NCBI RefSeq assembly: GCF_006384255.1
Contig: NZ_VCED01000001.1
Location: forward strand, 62,001-126,000
Length of the DNA: 64,000 bases
Direction of reading: 5' to 3'
Source of the DNA: Haemophilus seminalis
Lineage (GTDB): Bacteria > Pseudomonadota > Gammaproteobacteria > Enterobacterales > Pasteurellaceae
Positions 1-9,865 of the stretch are shown here, piece by piece; position 1 is the first letter of the stretch, and each line of letters begins with the position of its first letter. The notes below the pieces were generated by a model. That model did not search any database and was not told where the DNA came from. It was given only the letters and a program-made list of their open reading frames with translations. The translations under genes and the position numbers were made by a program.

Positions 1-455
1 GCAGTGAACCTTACGGTGAATTTCCAAATCAGGAATATGAGTTCTTCCGTCAATCTTGCCAACATTGTACAAATGCACCTTGCGTAGCAGTTTGTCCAAC
101 TGGTGCATCTTTTATTGATAAAGAGACTGGCATTGTAGATGTACATAAAGATTTATGCGTAGGCTGCCAATACTGTATAGCAGTTTGCCCATATCGTGTA
201 CGTTTTATTCATCCAGTACATCGTACCGCAGATAAATGTAACTTCTGCCGCGATACAAATTTAGCCAATGGTAAACAACCGGCTTGTGTGGAAGCTTGTC
301 CAACCAAAGCATTAACCTTTGGCGATATGAATGATCCAATGAGTGCTGTTTCACGTAAAGTGAAAGAAAAACCGGTTTATCGCACTAAAGTGGAGTTAGG
401 TACACAACCAAACTTGTACCACATTCCATTCCAACATGGGGAGCCTAGAAGATGA
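1..455 (+). CDS. nrfC: NrfC, 4Fe-4S ferredoxin subunit of nitrite reductase (3' part)
   Basis: The gene enters from the left edge and ends with TGA at 453-455. The visible 150 residues are a cysteine-rich iron-sulfur protein: a CQHC..APC..VCP cluster, then CVGCQYCIAVCP, then CNFC and ACVEACP. This multi-cluster pattern is that of NrfC/DmsB-type electron-transfer subunits. In the Nrf system it passes electrons from the quinol-oxidising membrane protein NrfD towards the periplasmic cytochromes NrfB and NrfA. Its stop overlaps the start of nrfD (ATGA), so the two are translationally coupled. The N-terminus and any Tat signal lie outside the window. Confidence 0.93.
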   Translation, partial: SEPYGEFPNQEYEFFRQSCQHCTNAPCVAVCPTGASFIDKETGIVDVHKDLCVGCQYCIAVCPYRVRFIHPVHRTADKCNFCRDTNLANGKQPACVEACPTKALTFGDMNDPMSAVSRKVKEKPVYRTKVELGTQPNLYHIPFQHGEPRR

Positions 456-1417
456 CATTAGATTATCCAGTTCCATTTCATACGCCTAATCTAGTGTGGG
501 ATTCTACCATTGCGATCTACTTGTTTTTATTGGGGATCTCATCTGGCTCGGTGCAGTTGGCAATTGCTTATAAACGTAGTAATAAATTAATGAACCCAAG
601 TCAAAATTGGATTATTCGATCTGGTGTGATTTTGGGATCTGTGCCAACATTAATTGGTTTAACGCTATTAGTTTTCCACTTAGCAAGACCTTGGACATTC
701 TGGAAATTGATGTTTAACTATCAATTTAACTCCGTAATGTCGATGGGGGTCATGCTATTCCAAATTTATATGTTGTTTTTAGTAATTTGGGGAGTGGTGA
801 TTTTCAAAAAAGAAATCGAAGCATTAATTAATCGCTTTATGCCAAAACTACAATTTGTGATAAAACTTATCGGTATTGTAGAACGTATTGTCAGTCCAGT
901 CGAAGTTATTCTTTTCATATTGGCTGCAGTGCTTGGTGCATACACTGGTTTCTTGCTTTCCGCATTGATCAGCTACCCAATGTTGAATAACCCGGTATTA
1001 CCGGCATTATTCTTGGCATCCGGTACGTCTTCCGGTATCGCTGCGACATTCTTACTGATTTTAATCGCTGGTAAATTGAAAGGGGATTCCCACGAATCAC
1101 ATTTCATCCACAAATTCGAAGTACCAATTATGGTGACAGAGCTTGGTTTGCTTGTGTGTTTCTTCGTTGGCTTACATTTTGGTGGCGGCCAAAAAACAGT
1201 TGCGTTACATAATGCATTATCTGGTTTCTGGGGTGCTGTATTCTGGATTGGGGTATTCTTTATTGGTATATTGATCCCATTAATCGCCAATATGTTTGTT
1301 AATGACCGTTTAAAATACAACCGTAACTTTATTATCTTGGTGTCAATTTTTGACTTAATTGGGGTATTCTGTTTACGTTTCTTTATATTGTATGCAGGGC
1401 AATTAACAGTCGCGTAA
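452..1417 (+). CDS. nrfD: NrfD, membrane subunit of formate-dependent nitrite reductase
   Basis: A 321-residue, very hydrophobic protein with about eight or more predicted membrane spans, of the NrfD/PsrC family. It is the quinol dehydrogenase that feeds electrons to NrfC. The start ATG overlaps the nrfC stop by 4 bases. The length and the polytopic layout fit the family. A hairpin terminator follows directly, so nrfD looks like the last gene of the structural nrf operon, and the maturation genes downstream probably have their own promoter. Confidence 0.93.
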   Translation: MTLDYPVPFHTPNLVWDSTIAIYLFLLGISSGSVQLAIAYKRSNKLMNPSQNWIIRSGVILGSVPTLIGLTLLVFHLARPWTFWKLMFNYQFNSVMSMGVMLFQIYMLFLVIWGVVIFKKEIEALINRFMPKLQFVIKLIGIVERIVSPVEVILFILAAVLGAYTGFLLSALISYPMLNNPVLPALFLASGTSSGIAATFLLILIAGKLKGDSHESHFIHKFEVPIMVTELGLLVCFFVGLHFGGGQKTVALHNALSGFWGAVFWIGVFFIGILIPLIANMFVNDRLKYNRNFIILVSIFDLIGVFCLRFFILYAGQLTVA

Positions 1418-1435
1418 ATTAAAATTGTATTTAGA

Positions 1436-1470
1436 GGAAAGGCGTAATAATATGCGCCTTTCTTTTTATT
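1436..1470 (+). terminator. Rho-independent terminator after nrfD
   Basis: An 8-base stem, GAAAGGCG (1437-1444) with CGCCTTTC (1455-1462), is followed by TTTTTATTT. It lies between nrfD and ccmF/nrfE. Confidence 0.75.
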
Positions 1471-1514
1471 TGTCAGAAGACATCCTGACGTTAATTAACA
1501 AAGAATAATATTTT

Positions 1515-3422
1515 ATGCTCCCAGAACTTGGATTTTACTTATTACTCCTCGCAACGACGGCTGCGCTTTTGCTCGTTATTGTTCCACAACTTGGTTTATC
1601 AAAGAAGAATACAACTCTTATTAATTCTGCGTGGCCACTATCATACATTTTTACTATAAGCACGACACTTTCCATCGGTTTATTATCATATTCTTTTGCG
1701 GTAGATGATTTCACCCTTGAATATGTAGCGGCACATTCTAATTCCCAATTACCTACATTTTTTAAAGTGGCTGCCACTTGGGGCGGGCATGAAGGTTCAA
1801 TGTTGTTTTGGTTATTTTCATTGAGTTTATGGCTTGCTACTTTTGCTTTTTTTAATCGAAAAAATGACCGCACTTTTTCTGCTCAATCTTTATCTTTATT
1901 GGGATTGATTTGTTTTGGCTTTGCGGTGTTTATTTTATTTTATTCCAATCCATTTGGACGCATTTTCCCCGCACCTGCAGAAGGGCGCGATCTCAATCCA
2001 ATGTTGCAAGATGTGGGATTAATTTTCCATCCGCCTTTGTTATATGTTGGCTATGTGGGCTTTGCTGTAAATTTTGCGATGAGTTTGAGTGCGTTGATTT
2101 ATAACCAATCTGCACGACAAATTGCACGCTCAATGCGTGGCTGGGTGTTGTTTTCTTGGTTATTTTTAACCATTGGCATTGTGCTCGGTGCTTGGTGGGC
2201 ATATTACGAACTTGGCTGGGGCGGTTGGTGGTTCTGGGATCCTGTAGAAAATGCGTCTTTAATGCCTTGGTTGCTTGGTTTGGCGTTATTACACAGTTTA
2301 ATGGCGACGGAAAAACAAGGCGTATTTAGTTATTGGACAACGCTTTTTTCTTTGCTTGCTTTTGCCTTTAGCGTATTAGGCACCTTTATTGTTCGTTCTG
2401 GCGCACTCACTTCTGTGCATGCTTTTGCATTGGATAACACGCGCGGTTATGTGTTGTTATTAATTTTCTTTGTTTTGACAGTGTTAGCCTTTGGTTTATT
2501 CGCCTTACGAGCGGGCAGTTCATCAGAAAGTGCGGTGAAATTTCAGTTCGTTTCTAAATCGGGTGGCATTTTATTGCTGAATATTTTGCTTACCATTGCG
2601 ACGGTTTCTACCTTTTTAGGCACCTTTTACCCAATGTTATTCCAAGCGATGAATTGGGGATCAATTTCGGTGGGAAGTCCTTATTTTAATAGTATTTTCT
2701 TCCCAATTATTACGGTGATTTTAATCCTAATGGTGATTTCACTTACCATACGTTGGGTGCAATTTGATCGCACATTATTGATACGTTGCGTATGGTTGCT
2801 CATTCCGTCTTTAATTCTTGCTGGCTTGATGATTTGGCAGCAGCTACGAAATAATTCTGCATTAAATTTCCATGCTTTCGCCTTTGTGTTATTAACTCTT
2901 GCGATTTGGCTTTTGTTCGTCACTTTATGGCAAAATTGGCGACAAATTCGCTTGTCTCAATTTGGTATGATTTTAGCGCATTGTGGCGTGGCGATTGTGA
3001 CTATCGGTGCGGTAATGAGTGGTTATTTTGGTAGCGAAATTGGTGTGCGTTTAGCACCGCAACAAAGTCAAACGTTAGGGCAATATGAATTTCACTATCG
3101 CCAATTCTCTAATGAAATTGGGCCAAACTTTACGGCAGAAGTCGCCTTTTTTGACGTAACTGAAAATGGCAAACCTTATGCGGAAATTATCCCAGAGCGC
3201 CGTTATTACGATGTGCGAACAATGACAATGAGTGAAGTGGGGCTTGATGGCGGTTTCTGGGGGGATTTATATATTGTGATGGGCGATTCTCTTGGCAAAG
3301 GGGAATTTACTTTCCGCTTACATTATAAACCACTGATTCGTTGGCTTTGGGTTGGCGGTATTTTAATGGCGTTTGGCGCACTTTGTAGCGTTTTCGGATT
3401 ACGCAGAAAACAGGAAAAATAA
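1515..3422 (+). CDS. nrfE: CcmF/NrfE-type cytochrome c haem lyase subunit
   Basis: A 635-residue polytopic membrane protein of the CcmF/NrfE/CycK family. The haem-handling WWD segment is clear: [18 protein letters not shown], near residues 235-252. Members take haem from CcmE and attach it to apocytochrome c in the periplasm. The neighbourhood (nrfC-nrfD upstream, a DsbE-like reductase and an NrfF/NrfG protein downstream) argues for the specialised NrfEFG lyase that attaches haem to the CxxCK motif of NrfA. The general CcmF cannot be excluded from this window alone. Its TAA and the ATG of the next gene overlap. Confidence 0.85.
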   Translation: MLPELGFYLLLLATTAALLLVIVPQLGLSKKNTTLINSAWPLSYIFTISTTLSIGLLSYSFAVDDFTLEYVAAHSNSQLPTFFKVAATWGGHEGSMLFWLFSLSLWLATFAFFNRKNDRTFSAQSLSLLGLICFGFAVFILFYSNPFGRIFPAPAEGRDLNPMLQDVGLIFHPPLLYVGYVGFAVNFAMSLSALIYNQSARQIARSMRGWVLFSWLFLTIGIVLGAWWAYYELGWGGWWFWDPVENASLMPWLLGLALLHSLMATEKQGVFSYWTTLFSLLAFAFSVLGTFIVRSGALTSVHAFALDNTRGYVLLLIFFVLTVLAFGLFALRAGSSSESAVKFQFVSKSGGILLLNILLTIATVSTFLGTFYPMLFQAMNWGSISVGSPYFNSIFFPIITVILILMVISLTIRWVQFDRTLLIRCVWLLIPSLILAGLMIWQQLRNNSALNFHAFAFVLLTLAIWLLFVTLWQNWRQIRLSQFGMILAHCGVAIVTIGAVMSGYFGSEIGVRLAPQQSQTLGQYEFHYRQFSNEIGPNFTAEVAFFDVTENGKPYAEIIPERRYYDVRTMTMSEVGLDGGFWGDLYIVMGDSLGKGEFTFRLHYKPLIRWLWVGGILMAFGALCSVFGLRRKQEK

Positions 3423-3952
3423 TGAACAAAAAACTTATCTTTTTTGCACCGCTCTTTGTGCTTTTAGGCGTGTGTGTATTATTAATTGCTGGATTAAATC
3501 AAGATCCGAAAAAAATTGCTTCGGCTTTAATTGATAAACCCGTGCCAGAGTTTTATCAGGCTAATTTACATGAGCCATCACAAATCGTAAGCCTGAAAGA
3601 TTTTCCTAAACAGCCATTTTTATTAAATGTGTGGGGCAGTTGGTGTGGTTATTGCAAGGAAGAGCATCCTCTGTTAATTGAGATTGCAAAAACGTTCCCT
3701 ATTGTGGGAGTGGATTATCGCGACAATCCTCAAAATGGCATTGAAATGCTTAAGCGAATGGGCAATCCTTTCGTTTTAACCATTGATGATAGTCATGGTG
3801 AATTGGGATTAAAATTAGGCGTGGATGGCGCGCCAGAAACTTATCTTGTGGATGAAAATGGTGTGATTCGTTATCGCCATTCAGGTTTACTGGATAAAGA
3901 AACTTGGCAAACGGTATTTTTGCCAAAAATTGAAGCATTGAAGAACAAATGA
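3422..3952 (+). CDS. dsbE: DsbE/CcmG-like thiol:disulfide reductase (NrfX type)
   Basis: 176 residues: an N-terminal signal anchor (about residues 4-24), then a TlpA/DsbE thioredoxin fold with the active site WCGYC in [13 protein letters not shown]. It would reduce the haem-binding cysteines of apocytochrome c in the periplasm before ligation. It overlaps the ccmF/nrfE stop at its start and the next gene at its end (ATGAA), so the three genes form a tight translationally coupled unit. Here it most likely serves the Nrf maturation set. Confidence 0.9.
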   Translation: MNKKLIFFAPLFVLLGVCVLLIAGLNQDPKKIASALIDKPVPEFYQANLHEPSQIVSLKDFPKQPFLLNVWGSWCGYCKEEHPLLIEIAKTFPIVGVDYRDNPQNGIEMLKRMGNPFVLTIDDSHGELGLKLGVDGAPETYLVDENGVIRYRHSGLLDKETWQTVFLPKIEALKNK

Positions 3953-5106
3953 AAAGCATATTAGATATTTTTACTCGTGGTTTTATTCAGGTTCAAAAAA
4001 CAGTCTTTTTTGCGACCGCACTTTTATTCGCATTTTCCTTATTTGCGCAAGCGGAAATGGTGGATACCTATCAATTCAAAAATCAAGATGATCGTACTCG
4101 CGCCGTAGAGTTGGCAAAATCTTTACGCTGCCCGCAATGTCAAAACCAAAATTTGGTGGAATCTAATTCTCCAATTGCTTATGACTTGCGTCTTGAAGTG
4201 TACAAAATGGTGGATGAGGGCAAAACTAATCAGCAAATTATCGATCAAATGACGGCTAGATTTGGTGATTTTGTGAACTATAAACCACCATTCAAATGGA
4301 ATACGGCGTTGTTATGGTTATTGCCAATCGCTCTTTTAATTTTATCTGCAGCATTGCTTTATTTCTCAAATAGAAAAAAATCTGCTTTATCTTCAGTCGA
4401 GCAGGGAAGTGCATTGGAAAAAGAACAGCGATATTTTTCTGTTAATGCTGAGTCTTATGCGGATCCTAAGAAAAATGAACAAAAGACTTATTTTTTCGGG
4501 AAAAGTAATCACAAACTTTCTCTTGTTATTTTCTTTTTATTAATTGCTATTCCAACCGCTTATTATTTTTCCCTTGATCGTTTTAGTCGTGTTCAACAAG
4601 GTGAGCAATCGATGATTGAGCAACATAATCAAAATGTTGAAATGAATGATGAACACAAAAATGAAAATGTGATTGAGAAGATCCAAAATAAACTGCGTAC
4701 TGATCCGAATAATGCAGAAACTTGGCTTCAACTTGGGGAAGCCTATGTACAGAATAATGAATTTGATAGTGCGCTTGTGGCTTATTCTAATGCAGAAAAA
4801 ATATCTGGCAGTAAACCTAATATTTTAGGCTTGGCAGCAACCGCACTTTATTATCAAGCTGGTCAGCAAGTGACCCAAAAAGTAGAACAACTTTTGAATG
4901 AAGCTTTGATAAAAGATAAAAATGAAGTATCGAGTCTTTCTTTACTGGCGACGATTGCCTTAGAAAATCGTCAATATCAACAAGCCAGTGCGTATTTACA
5001 GCAATTATTAGATTCTGGTAATGCGGCAGTGGACCGTCGTTCGGTTATTCAACGAATGAAGATGTTGGATTTTTTACAACGTGGTGAAAAAGGGCAAAAT
5101 CCGTGA
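3949..5106 (+). CDS. nrfF: Fused NrfF-NrfG / CcmH cytochrome c maturation protein
   Basis: 385 residues in two parts. The first ~150 residues are CcmH/NrfF-like: a signal-like N-terminus, then the redox motif [11 protein letters not shown] (Cys61, Cys64) and a membrane span near 123-142. After a second membrane span near 190-205 come TPR-like repeats (about 240-380) matching NrfG/CcmH C-terminal domains, which hold the apocytochrome tail. E. coli has these as separate NrfF and NrfG in the nrf locus, and as one long CcmH in ccm. The joined form next to nrfCD is a fusion or a CcmH-type protein recruited here. The stop overlaps the next gene (GTGA). Confidence 0.87.
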   Translation: MKSILDIFTRGFIQVQKTVFFATALLFAFSLFAQAEMVDTYQFKNQDDRTRAVELAKSLRCPQCQNQNLVESNSPIAYDLRLEVYKMVDEGKTNQQIIDQMTARFGDFVNYKPPFKWNTALLWLLPIALLILSAALLYFSNRKKSALSSVEQGSALEKEQRYFSVNAESYADPKKNEQKTYFFGKSNHKLSLVIFFLLIAIPTAYYFSLDRFSRVQQGEQSMIEQHNQNVEMNDEHKNENVIEKIQNKLRTDPNNAETWLQLGEAYVQNNEFDSALVAYSNAEKISGSKPNILGLAATALYYQAGQQVTQKVEQLLNEALIKDKNEVSSLSLLATIALENRQYQQASAYLQQLLDSGNAAVDRRSVIQRMKMLDFLQRGEKGQNP

Positions 5107-6308
5107 GCCAATATTCTGAAAATATTATTATTGGTGCAGGGGCGGCAGGATTATTTTGTGCCGCACAGTTGGCTAAGTTAGGCAAGTCGGTGACAGTTTT
5201 CGACAACGGCAAAAAAATCGGACGTAAGATTTTGATGTCGGGCGGTGGGTTTTGTAATTTCACCAATTTAGAGGTTACGCCCGCTCATTATCTTTCGCAA
5301 AATCCTCATTTCGTCAAATCGGCGCTTGCTCGTTATACCAACTGGGATTTTATTTCTTTAGTGGCGGAGCGGGGTATTGCTTATCACGAAAAGGAATTGG
5401 GGCAATTATTTTGCGATGATGGCGCAGAGCAAATCGTTGAAATGCTGAAATCTGAATGCGATAAATATGGCGCTAAGATTTTATTGCGTAGTGAAGTTTC
5501 TCAAATTGAACGCATTCAAAATGATGAAAAAGTGCGGTTTGTTTTACAGGTAAATTCAACCCAATGGCAATGTAAAAATTTGATTGTAGCGACAGGTGGG
5601 CTTTCTATGCCTGGGCTTGGCGCAACGCCATTTGGCTATCAAATCGCAGAACAATTTGATATTCCCGTTATTCCTCCGCGTGCGAGTTTAGTGCCTTTTA
5701 CTTATCGAGAAACAGACAAATTTTTAACCGCACTTTCAGGTATTAGCTTACCAGTCACGATCACGGCGCAGTGCGGAAAATCGTTTCACAACCAGCTTTT
5801 ATTTACTCATCGTGGTATTTCAGGCCCTGCGGTGTTGCAAATTTCCAATTATTGGCAACCCACTGAGTCTGTAGAAATCGATTTATTACCGAACCACAAT
5901 GTGGAAGAGGAAATTAATCAAGCTAAACAACATTCACCAAAACAAATGTTGAAAACCATCTTGGTTCGATTACTTCCGAAAAAATTGGTCGAGCTTTGGA
6001 TTGAACAAGGCCTTGTGCAAGATGAAGTTATCGCTAACATCAGTAAAGTGCGGGTAAAAAATCTAATGGATTTTATTCATCACTGGGAATTTACCCCTAA
6101 TGGCACAGAAGGTTATCGCACAGCTGAAGTGACAATGGGCGGTGTGGATACTAAAGTAATTTCTTCTAAAACAATGGAAAGTAATCAAGTAAGCGGTTTG
6201 TATTTTATTGGTGAAGTATTGGATGTGACAGGCTGGCTCGGTGGCTATAATTTCCAATGGGCGTGGAGCTCGGCTTATGCTTGTTCACAAGGAATTAGTG
6301 AAAAGTAG
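5103..6308 (+). CDS. HI0933/YhiN-family flavoprotein (NAD(P)/FAD oxidoreductase)
   Basis: 401 residues of the HI0933/YhiN (BaiN/RdsA) family. The N-terminus has the dinucleotide-binding IIIGAGAAGLFCAAQLAKLG motif and the C-terminus has GEVLDVTGWLGGYNFQWAWSS, the family's second FAD contact. The start is GTG overlapping the stop of the previous gene (GTGA), so it is probably co-transcribed with the cytochrome maturation genes. The physiological substrate is not known to me. A link to cytochrome maturation is suggested only by position. Confidence 0.88.
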   Translation: MSQYSENIIIGAGAAGLFCAAQLAKLGKSVTVFDNGKKIGRKILMSGGGFCNFTNLEVTPAHYLSQNPHFVKSALARYTNWDFISLVAERGIAYHEKELGQLFCDDGAEQIVEMLKSECDKYGAKILLRSEVSQIERIQNDEKVRFVLQVNSTQWQCKNLIVATGGLSMPGLGATPFGYQIAEQFDIPVIPPRASLVPFTYRETDKFLTALSGISLPVTITAQCGKSFHNQLLFTHRGISGPAVLQISNYWQPTESVEIDLLPNHNVEEEINQAKQHSPKQMLKTILVRLLPKKLVELWIEQGLVQDEVIANISKVRVKNLMDFIHHWEFTPNGTEGYRTAEVTMGGVDTKVISSKTMESNQVSGLYFIGEVLDVTGWLGGYNFQWAWSSAYACSQGISEK

Positions 6309-6367
6309 AAGGGATGTTGAAAATACGTTAGAATTCTTTTCATTAAATCATAAAATAAGGAAGTAAA

Positions 6368-7459
6368 ATGTCAAAAATCCTCCCATTACATGCAGACACA
6401 GTCGGCTCTTATTTACGTTCACAAGTATTAAAAGAGGCTCGTTTAAAATTTGCATCAGGTGAAATTTCTCGTGAACAATTAATTGAGATTGAAGATCAAG
6501 AAATTACAAAGTTAGTCCAAGCTCAGTTAGATGCGGGTATTCAAATTATCACTGACGGTGAGTATCGTCGTGCATTTTGGCACATTGATTTTCTAGAAGA
6601 ATTAAATGGTATTGAAGGTTATCACCCTGAACATGGCTATAAATTTAATGGTGTTGAAACGAAACCTTATAATACACGTTGCTGTGGAAAGGTTTCTTGG
6701 AATCCAAATCATCCATTTATTGAACATTTTAAGAAATTGAATGCTATTGTTGGTGATCGCGGTATAGTTAAATATACCATCCCTAGTCCCAATCAATTAA
6801 TGTATCCTATCCAGTGGGATACGGGCATTTATGCTACACGAGAAGAATTTGCTAAAGATGTTCAACAGGCTTATAAAGAAGCGATTAAAGCTTTTTATCA
6901 TGCTGGCTGCCGTTATTTACAATTTGATGATGTTTACTGGGGTTCACTCTGTAATAACCACTTAAAACCTGAATTTGAGGCAGATAAAGCTCAAGCACTT
7001 GAAAATATTCAAGTGGTATTGGCAGATAAGCCTGCTGATATGGTGATTACAACGCATGTTTGCCGTGGTAATTTCCGTTCAACATATTTATTAAGTGGTG
7101 CTTATGATCCAGTAGCAGATGCATTATTTGCTAAGACTAATTATGATGGATATTTCTTGGAATATGATGATGATCGTTCAGGTGGTTTTGAGCCATTAAA
7201 ATATTTTGCACAAAATCCACATAAAGGTCGTGTTGTGCTTGGTTTGGTGAGTTCTAAATTTCCTGATTTAGAAGATAAAGATGTGATTAAATCACGCATT
7301 GCCGAAGCTGCAAAATATGTGCCTATCGAACAGCTTTGTTTAAGCCCTCAATGTGGTTTTGCCTCTACAGAGGAAGGCAATATTATGAGTGAATCCCAAC
7401 AATGGGCAAAAGTGCGTCACGTTGAAGAAATTGCTAAAGAGGTTTGGGGCGAAGATTAA
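6368..7459 (+). CDS. MetE C-terminal-domain protein (cobalamin-independent methyltransferase-like)
   Basis: 363 residues corresponding to the catalytic C-terminal barrel of MetE only, as in Bacillus YxjG/YxjH and related proteins. The zinc-binding set of MetE can be matched: His and Cys in THVCRGN (about residues 230 and 232), Glu in FLEYDDDRSG, and Cys in LSPQCGF. It therefore probably transfers a methyl group to a thiol such as homocysteine. The methyl donor is unknown, because the N-terminal folate-binding half of MetE is missing. It stands alone after a 60-base gap with SD AAGGAAG. A strong terminator follows. Confidence 0.85.
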   Translation: MSKILPLHADTVGSYLRSQVLKEARLKFASGEISREQLIEIEDQEITKLVQAQLDAGIQIITDGEYRRAFWHIDFLEELNGIEGYHPEHGYKFNGVETKPYNTRCCGKVSWNPNHPFIEHFKKLNAIVGDRGIVKYTIPSPNQLMYPIQWDTGIYATREEFAKDVQQAYKEAIKAFYHAGCRYLQFDDVYWGSLCNNHLKPEFEADKAQALENIQVVLADKPADMVITTHVCRGNFRSTYLLSGAYDPVADALFAKTNYDGYFLEYDDDRSGGFEPLKYFAQNPHKGRVVLGLVSSKFPDLEDKDVIKSRIAEAAKYVPIEQLCLSPQCGFASTEEGNIMSESQQWAKVRHVEEIAKEVWGED

Positions 7460-7481
7460 TTTGATTTTATGGTAGATAATA

Positions 7482-7507
7482 AATGGCTCCTTATGGAGCC
7501 ATTTTTT
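7482..7507. terminator. Bidirectional terminator
   Basis: The perfect hairpin AATGGCTCC / GGAGCCATT (7482-7490, 7495-7503) has T-runs on the plus side. It separates the convergent MetE-like gene and yedF. Confidence 0.85.
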
Positions 7508-7775
7508 AACGCTGAATTAAGTAACGCAATTTTGTTCCATCTTGCTCCACACTTAGCAGTGTATAGCCATGATTTTTAGTATCAATAGGAATGTTGTTGA
7601 TAGATTGTGCGCAATCGCTTAATAGTTCTAAAATTTCACCTTTTTGTAATTGTGGCATGGTTTCTAACATTACAATAGCGGGGTAAGGGCAGGGTTCGCC
7701 TAACGTATCTAATGTATAATCGGGTGAAATGTCTTTTGGATCTTTATCTAATTTTTGAACAATAGTAAACGCCAT
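7506..7775 (-). CDS. yedF: YedF, TusA/SirA-family sulfur carrier
   Basis: 89 residues. The core LGEPCPYPAIVMLE carries the CPxP signature of the TusA/SirA/YeeD family, whose cysteine carries sulfur (or selenium) as a persulfide. The C-terminal part (SDCAQSINNIPIDTKNHGYTLL...) matches E. coli YedF almost word for word as I remember it. It follows yedE by 17 bases on the same strand, the conserved yedE-yedF pair. The role is taken to be handing on sulfur or selenium brought in by YedE. The exact acceptor is not shown by the sequence. Confidence 0.9.
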   Translation of the reverse strand: MAFTIVQKLDKDPKDISPDYTLDTLGEPCPYPAIVMLETMPQLQKGEILELLSDCAQSINNIPIDTKNHGYTLLSVEQDGTKLRYLIQR

Positions 7776-7792
7776 GATTATGCTCCTTTTAG

Positions 7793-9013
7793 TTAATTAC
7801 ATCCACAGCCAGTTTGTGTGGTTATTTGAGATTTTGCTTTGGCTAAGAAACGACGTTCCCACCAGACAACGGCAATTAAGCATAAAATTAATAAACCGTA
7901 ATTCACAAGTAAGCCACCTACGGGCCCGAAAGATTTTAGTAAATTAAGTTTTTCGTAATCAAGTGCTAAAACAGGAGCGATATCATCCCAAACATAGGCG
8001 AGATAAGTTGATCCGACTACGTTACCTAAGCCAACCCACATAAAGTGTACTTGACCTTCCATTGAGCGATACATCCAACCTGTTTCACAACCACCAGCGA
8101 GTACAATACCAAAGCCGAATAATAAACCGCCAATAATAGCATTGGGGCCAGCCCACATAATTTTAGGCGAGACGCCAAGTTGAATGTAGCTAAATACACC
8201 AATTGTGCCCACTAATATTCCAAAAATAATCGCTTTTGCCATATAAGCACGCCCAGTTACCCATAAGTCACGGAAAGCTGAGGTAAAACAAATTTGAGCA
8301 CGTTCAATTAATAACCCGAAAGCCAAACCACAAAGCATAGCAAAACCAAGCTTAATAGATTGAGTCATTACATAAAGTGAAGCAATAAGATAAGCAAAAA
8401 ATACAACCATACCAATCCAGAAACGGCGTTGTGCTTGTTTAGGATCTGTTTCTTTTATTTTTGCCGCGCCTTTTTTCAGTTCTAATTTAACGCGAAATAT
8501 TGGTAGTAATGTGACTTTCACACCCGCATAAGTACCTATTGCAGTTGCGATAGTGAAGAACCAAGCGTGTACCGAAAATTGTGGGATACCTGTAAAAAGT
8601 GAAGCTAAATTACATCCCATTGCTAAACGTGCACCAAATCCTGCTAATGCACCTCCAATTAAAGCCTGAACAATCCGACGTTTATGTGGTTGGTTGCGCC
8701 ATTTTACATTATTTGCCCAAAGTGCCGCAGAAATACAACCTGCAAACATGCCTAAGATCATGACACCATCAACACGTGAGAAGATATTACCTTGCATTCC
8801 TATGATTTTGTAATAACTCCATTCAGATACATCAACGCCTAACGCTTGTAATGCATGTCCTCCCCACCGAGTAAATTCCCCTGTCACAGCCCAATAAGTG
8901 CCTGTTACCCCAAAGTAATAAGCGGAAAGCAAACCCGCTGCAGTCACTGCGACAATCGGATTCCAGTATTTAATTAAGTAATTTTGTTTAAATTGTAGCC
9001 AAATCTCTTTCAT
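7793..9013 (-). CDS. yedE: YedE, YeeE/YedE-family sulfur or selenium transporter
   Basis: 406 residues with about ten membrane spans. The family cysteine motifs are present: ARLAMGCNLASLFTGIPQFS, ERAQICFTSAFRDLW and LAGGCETGWMYRSMEGQVH. The relative TsuA/YeeE carries thiosulfate through a path of such cysteines. The long YedE form, found next to yedF, is associated with selenium metabolism. It is the first gene of a two-gene unit with yedF. No promoter was assigned with confidence in the 200 bases upstream. Confidence 0.9.
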   Translation of the reverse strand: MKEIWLQFKQNYLIKYWNPIVAVTAAGLLSAYYFGVTGTYWAVTGEFTRWGGHALQALGVDVSEWSYYKIIGMQGNIFSRVDGVMILGMFAGCISAALWANNVKWRNQPHKRRIVQALIGGALAGFGARLAMGCNLASLFTGIPQFSVHAWFFTIATAIGTYAGVKVTLLPIFRVKLELKKGAAKIKETDPKQAQRRFWIGMVVFFAYLIASLYVMTQSIKLGFAMLCGLAFGLLIERAQICFTSAFRDLWVTGRAYMAKAIIFGILVGTIGVFSYIQLGVSPKIMWAGPNAIIGGLLFGFGIVLAGGCETGWMYRSMEGQVHFMWVGLGNVVGSTYLAYVWDDIAPVLALDYEKLNLLKSFGPVGGLLVNYGLLILCLIAVVWWERRFLAKAKSQITTQTGCGCN

Positions 9014-9163
9014 AAGATAACCTAAATTTATTGAAAAGAAAGATTTGCAAGAAAGGTATAAATAATGAATGCAGTGAAAAAAGAAGTGCCCATTTTCCTA
9101 TACACAAAACTTGCGATATAAGACAAATGAAATTTGTCGGACAAAATAATAACATTATTTTAA

Positions 9164-9200
9164 CAATAAAGGCAAAACCTTTATGACTTTGCCTTTATTG
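9164..9200. terminator. 13-base perfect dyad downstream of fklB
   Basis: CAATAAAGGCAAA (9164-9176) pairs with TTTGCCTTTATTG (9188-9200). It lies just past the 3' end of fklB and before the yedE promoter region. The T-run is short, so it is a weak terminator or a transcript 3' end stabiliser. The rest of 9014-9216 shows a small hairpin (GACAAAT/ATTTGTC, 9122-9138) and no gene. Confidence 0.55.
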
Positions 9201-9216
9201 GTATCGTATTTTTCGA

Positions 9217-9840
9217 TTAAAGAATATCTAATAATTCTACTTCAAATACGAGTGTTGAGAATGGCGGAATTGATGTGCCAGCGCCACGTTCACCGTAAGC
9301 AAGTTCGTGTGGAATAGTGAGTTTCCATTTAGAACCAACAGGCATCATTTGTAATGCTTCAACCCAACCACGAATGACACCATTTACAGGGAATTCAGCT
9401 GGTGTGCCACGAGCAACAGAGCTATCGAATACAGTGCCATCTGGTAATGTACCAGTGTAGTGTACTCGCACTTTATCTGTTGCAGCTGGTTTTGAGCCAT
9501 TGCCTTCAGTTATGATTTCGTATTGCAAACCGCTGTCGGTTACGTTTACGCCCGCTTTTTTCGCATTCTCTTCTAAGAATTTTTTGCCTTCTTCTTCAAT
9601 AGCTTTAAATTGTGCTTGTTGTGCTTCTGCAGCTTGTTGTTGAAGTGCTTGAACAGAATGCATTAATTCATTGATATCTAATGCTGGTTGATTATGATTT
9701 AATGCGTCAAAAATACCTTTTGCCACCGCTTCAACGGTGATTTCCATTTGGCTATCGGCTAATTGTTGGCCAATTTGCAAACCAATCCCGTAGCTGCCTT
9801 TTTCAGAAACGCTTTCTAATTTTACTTGTTCAAAATTCAT
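9217..9840 (-). CDS. fklB: FKBP-type peptidyl-prolyl isomerase (FklB-like)
   Basis: 207 residues. The N-terminal half is a helical dimerisation domain (about 1-95, Gln/Ala rich). The C-terminal FKBP domain contains [36 protein letters not shown] and [11 protein letters not shown], the drug-binding/active-site pattern of FKBPs. There is no signal peptide, so it is cytosolic like E. coli FklB (22 kDa FKBP). SD GGAAA precedes the ATG. It is separated from psd by only 25 bases on the same strand, so the two may be co-transcribed. Confidence 0.9.
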   Translation of the reverse strand: MNFEQVKLESVSEKGSYGIGLQIGQQLADSQMEITVEAVAKGIFDALNHNQPALDINELMHSVQALQQQAAEAQQAQFKAIEEEGKKFLEENAKKAGVNVTDSGLQYEIITEGNGSKPAATDKVRVHYTGTLPDGTVFDSSVARGTPAEFPVNGVIRGWVEALQMMPVGSKWKLTIPHELAYGERGAGTSIPPFSTLVFEVELLDIL

Positions 9841-9865
9841 TTGATGTTTTCCTTTCGTTAAAAAA

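Noticed and set aside
5103-6308. Reading the HI0933-like flavoprotein as part of the nitrite reductase system
   Set aside because: The overlap with the maturation gene shows co-transcription only. The same family occurs widely without nrf genes.
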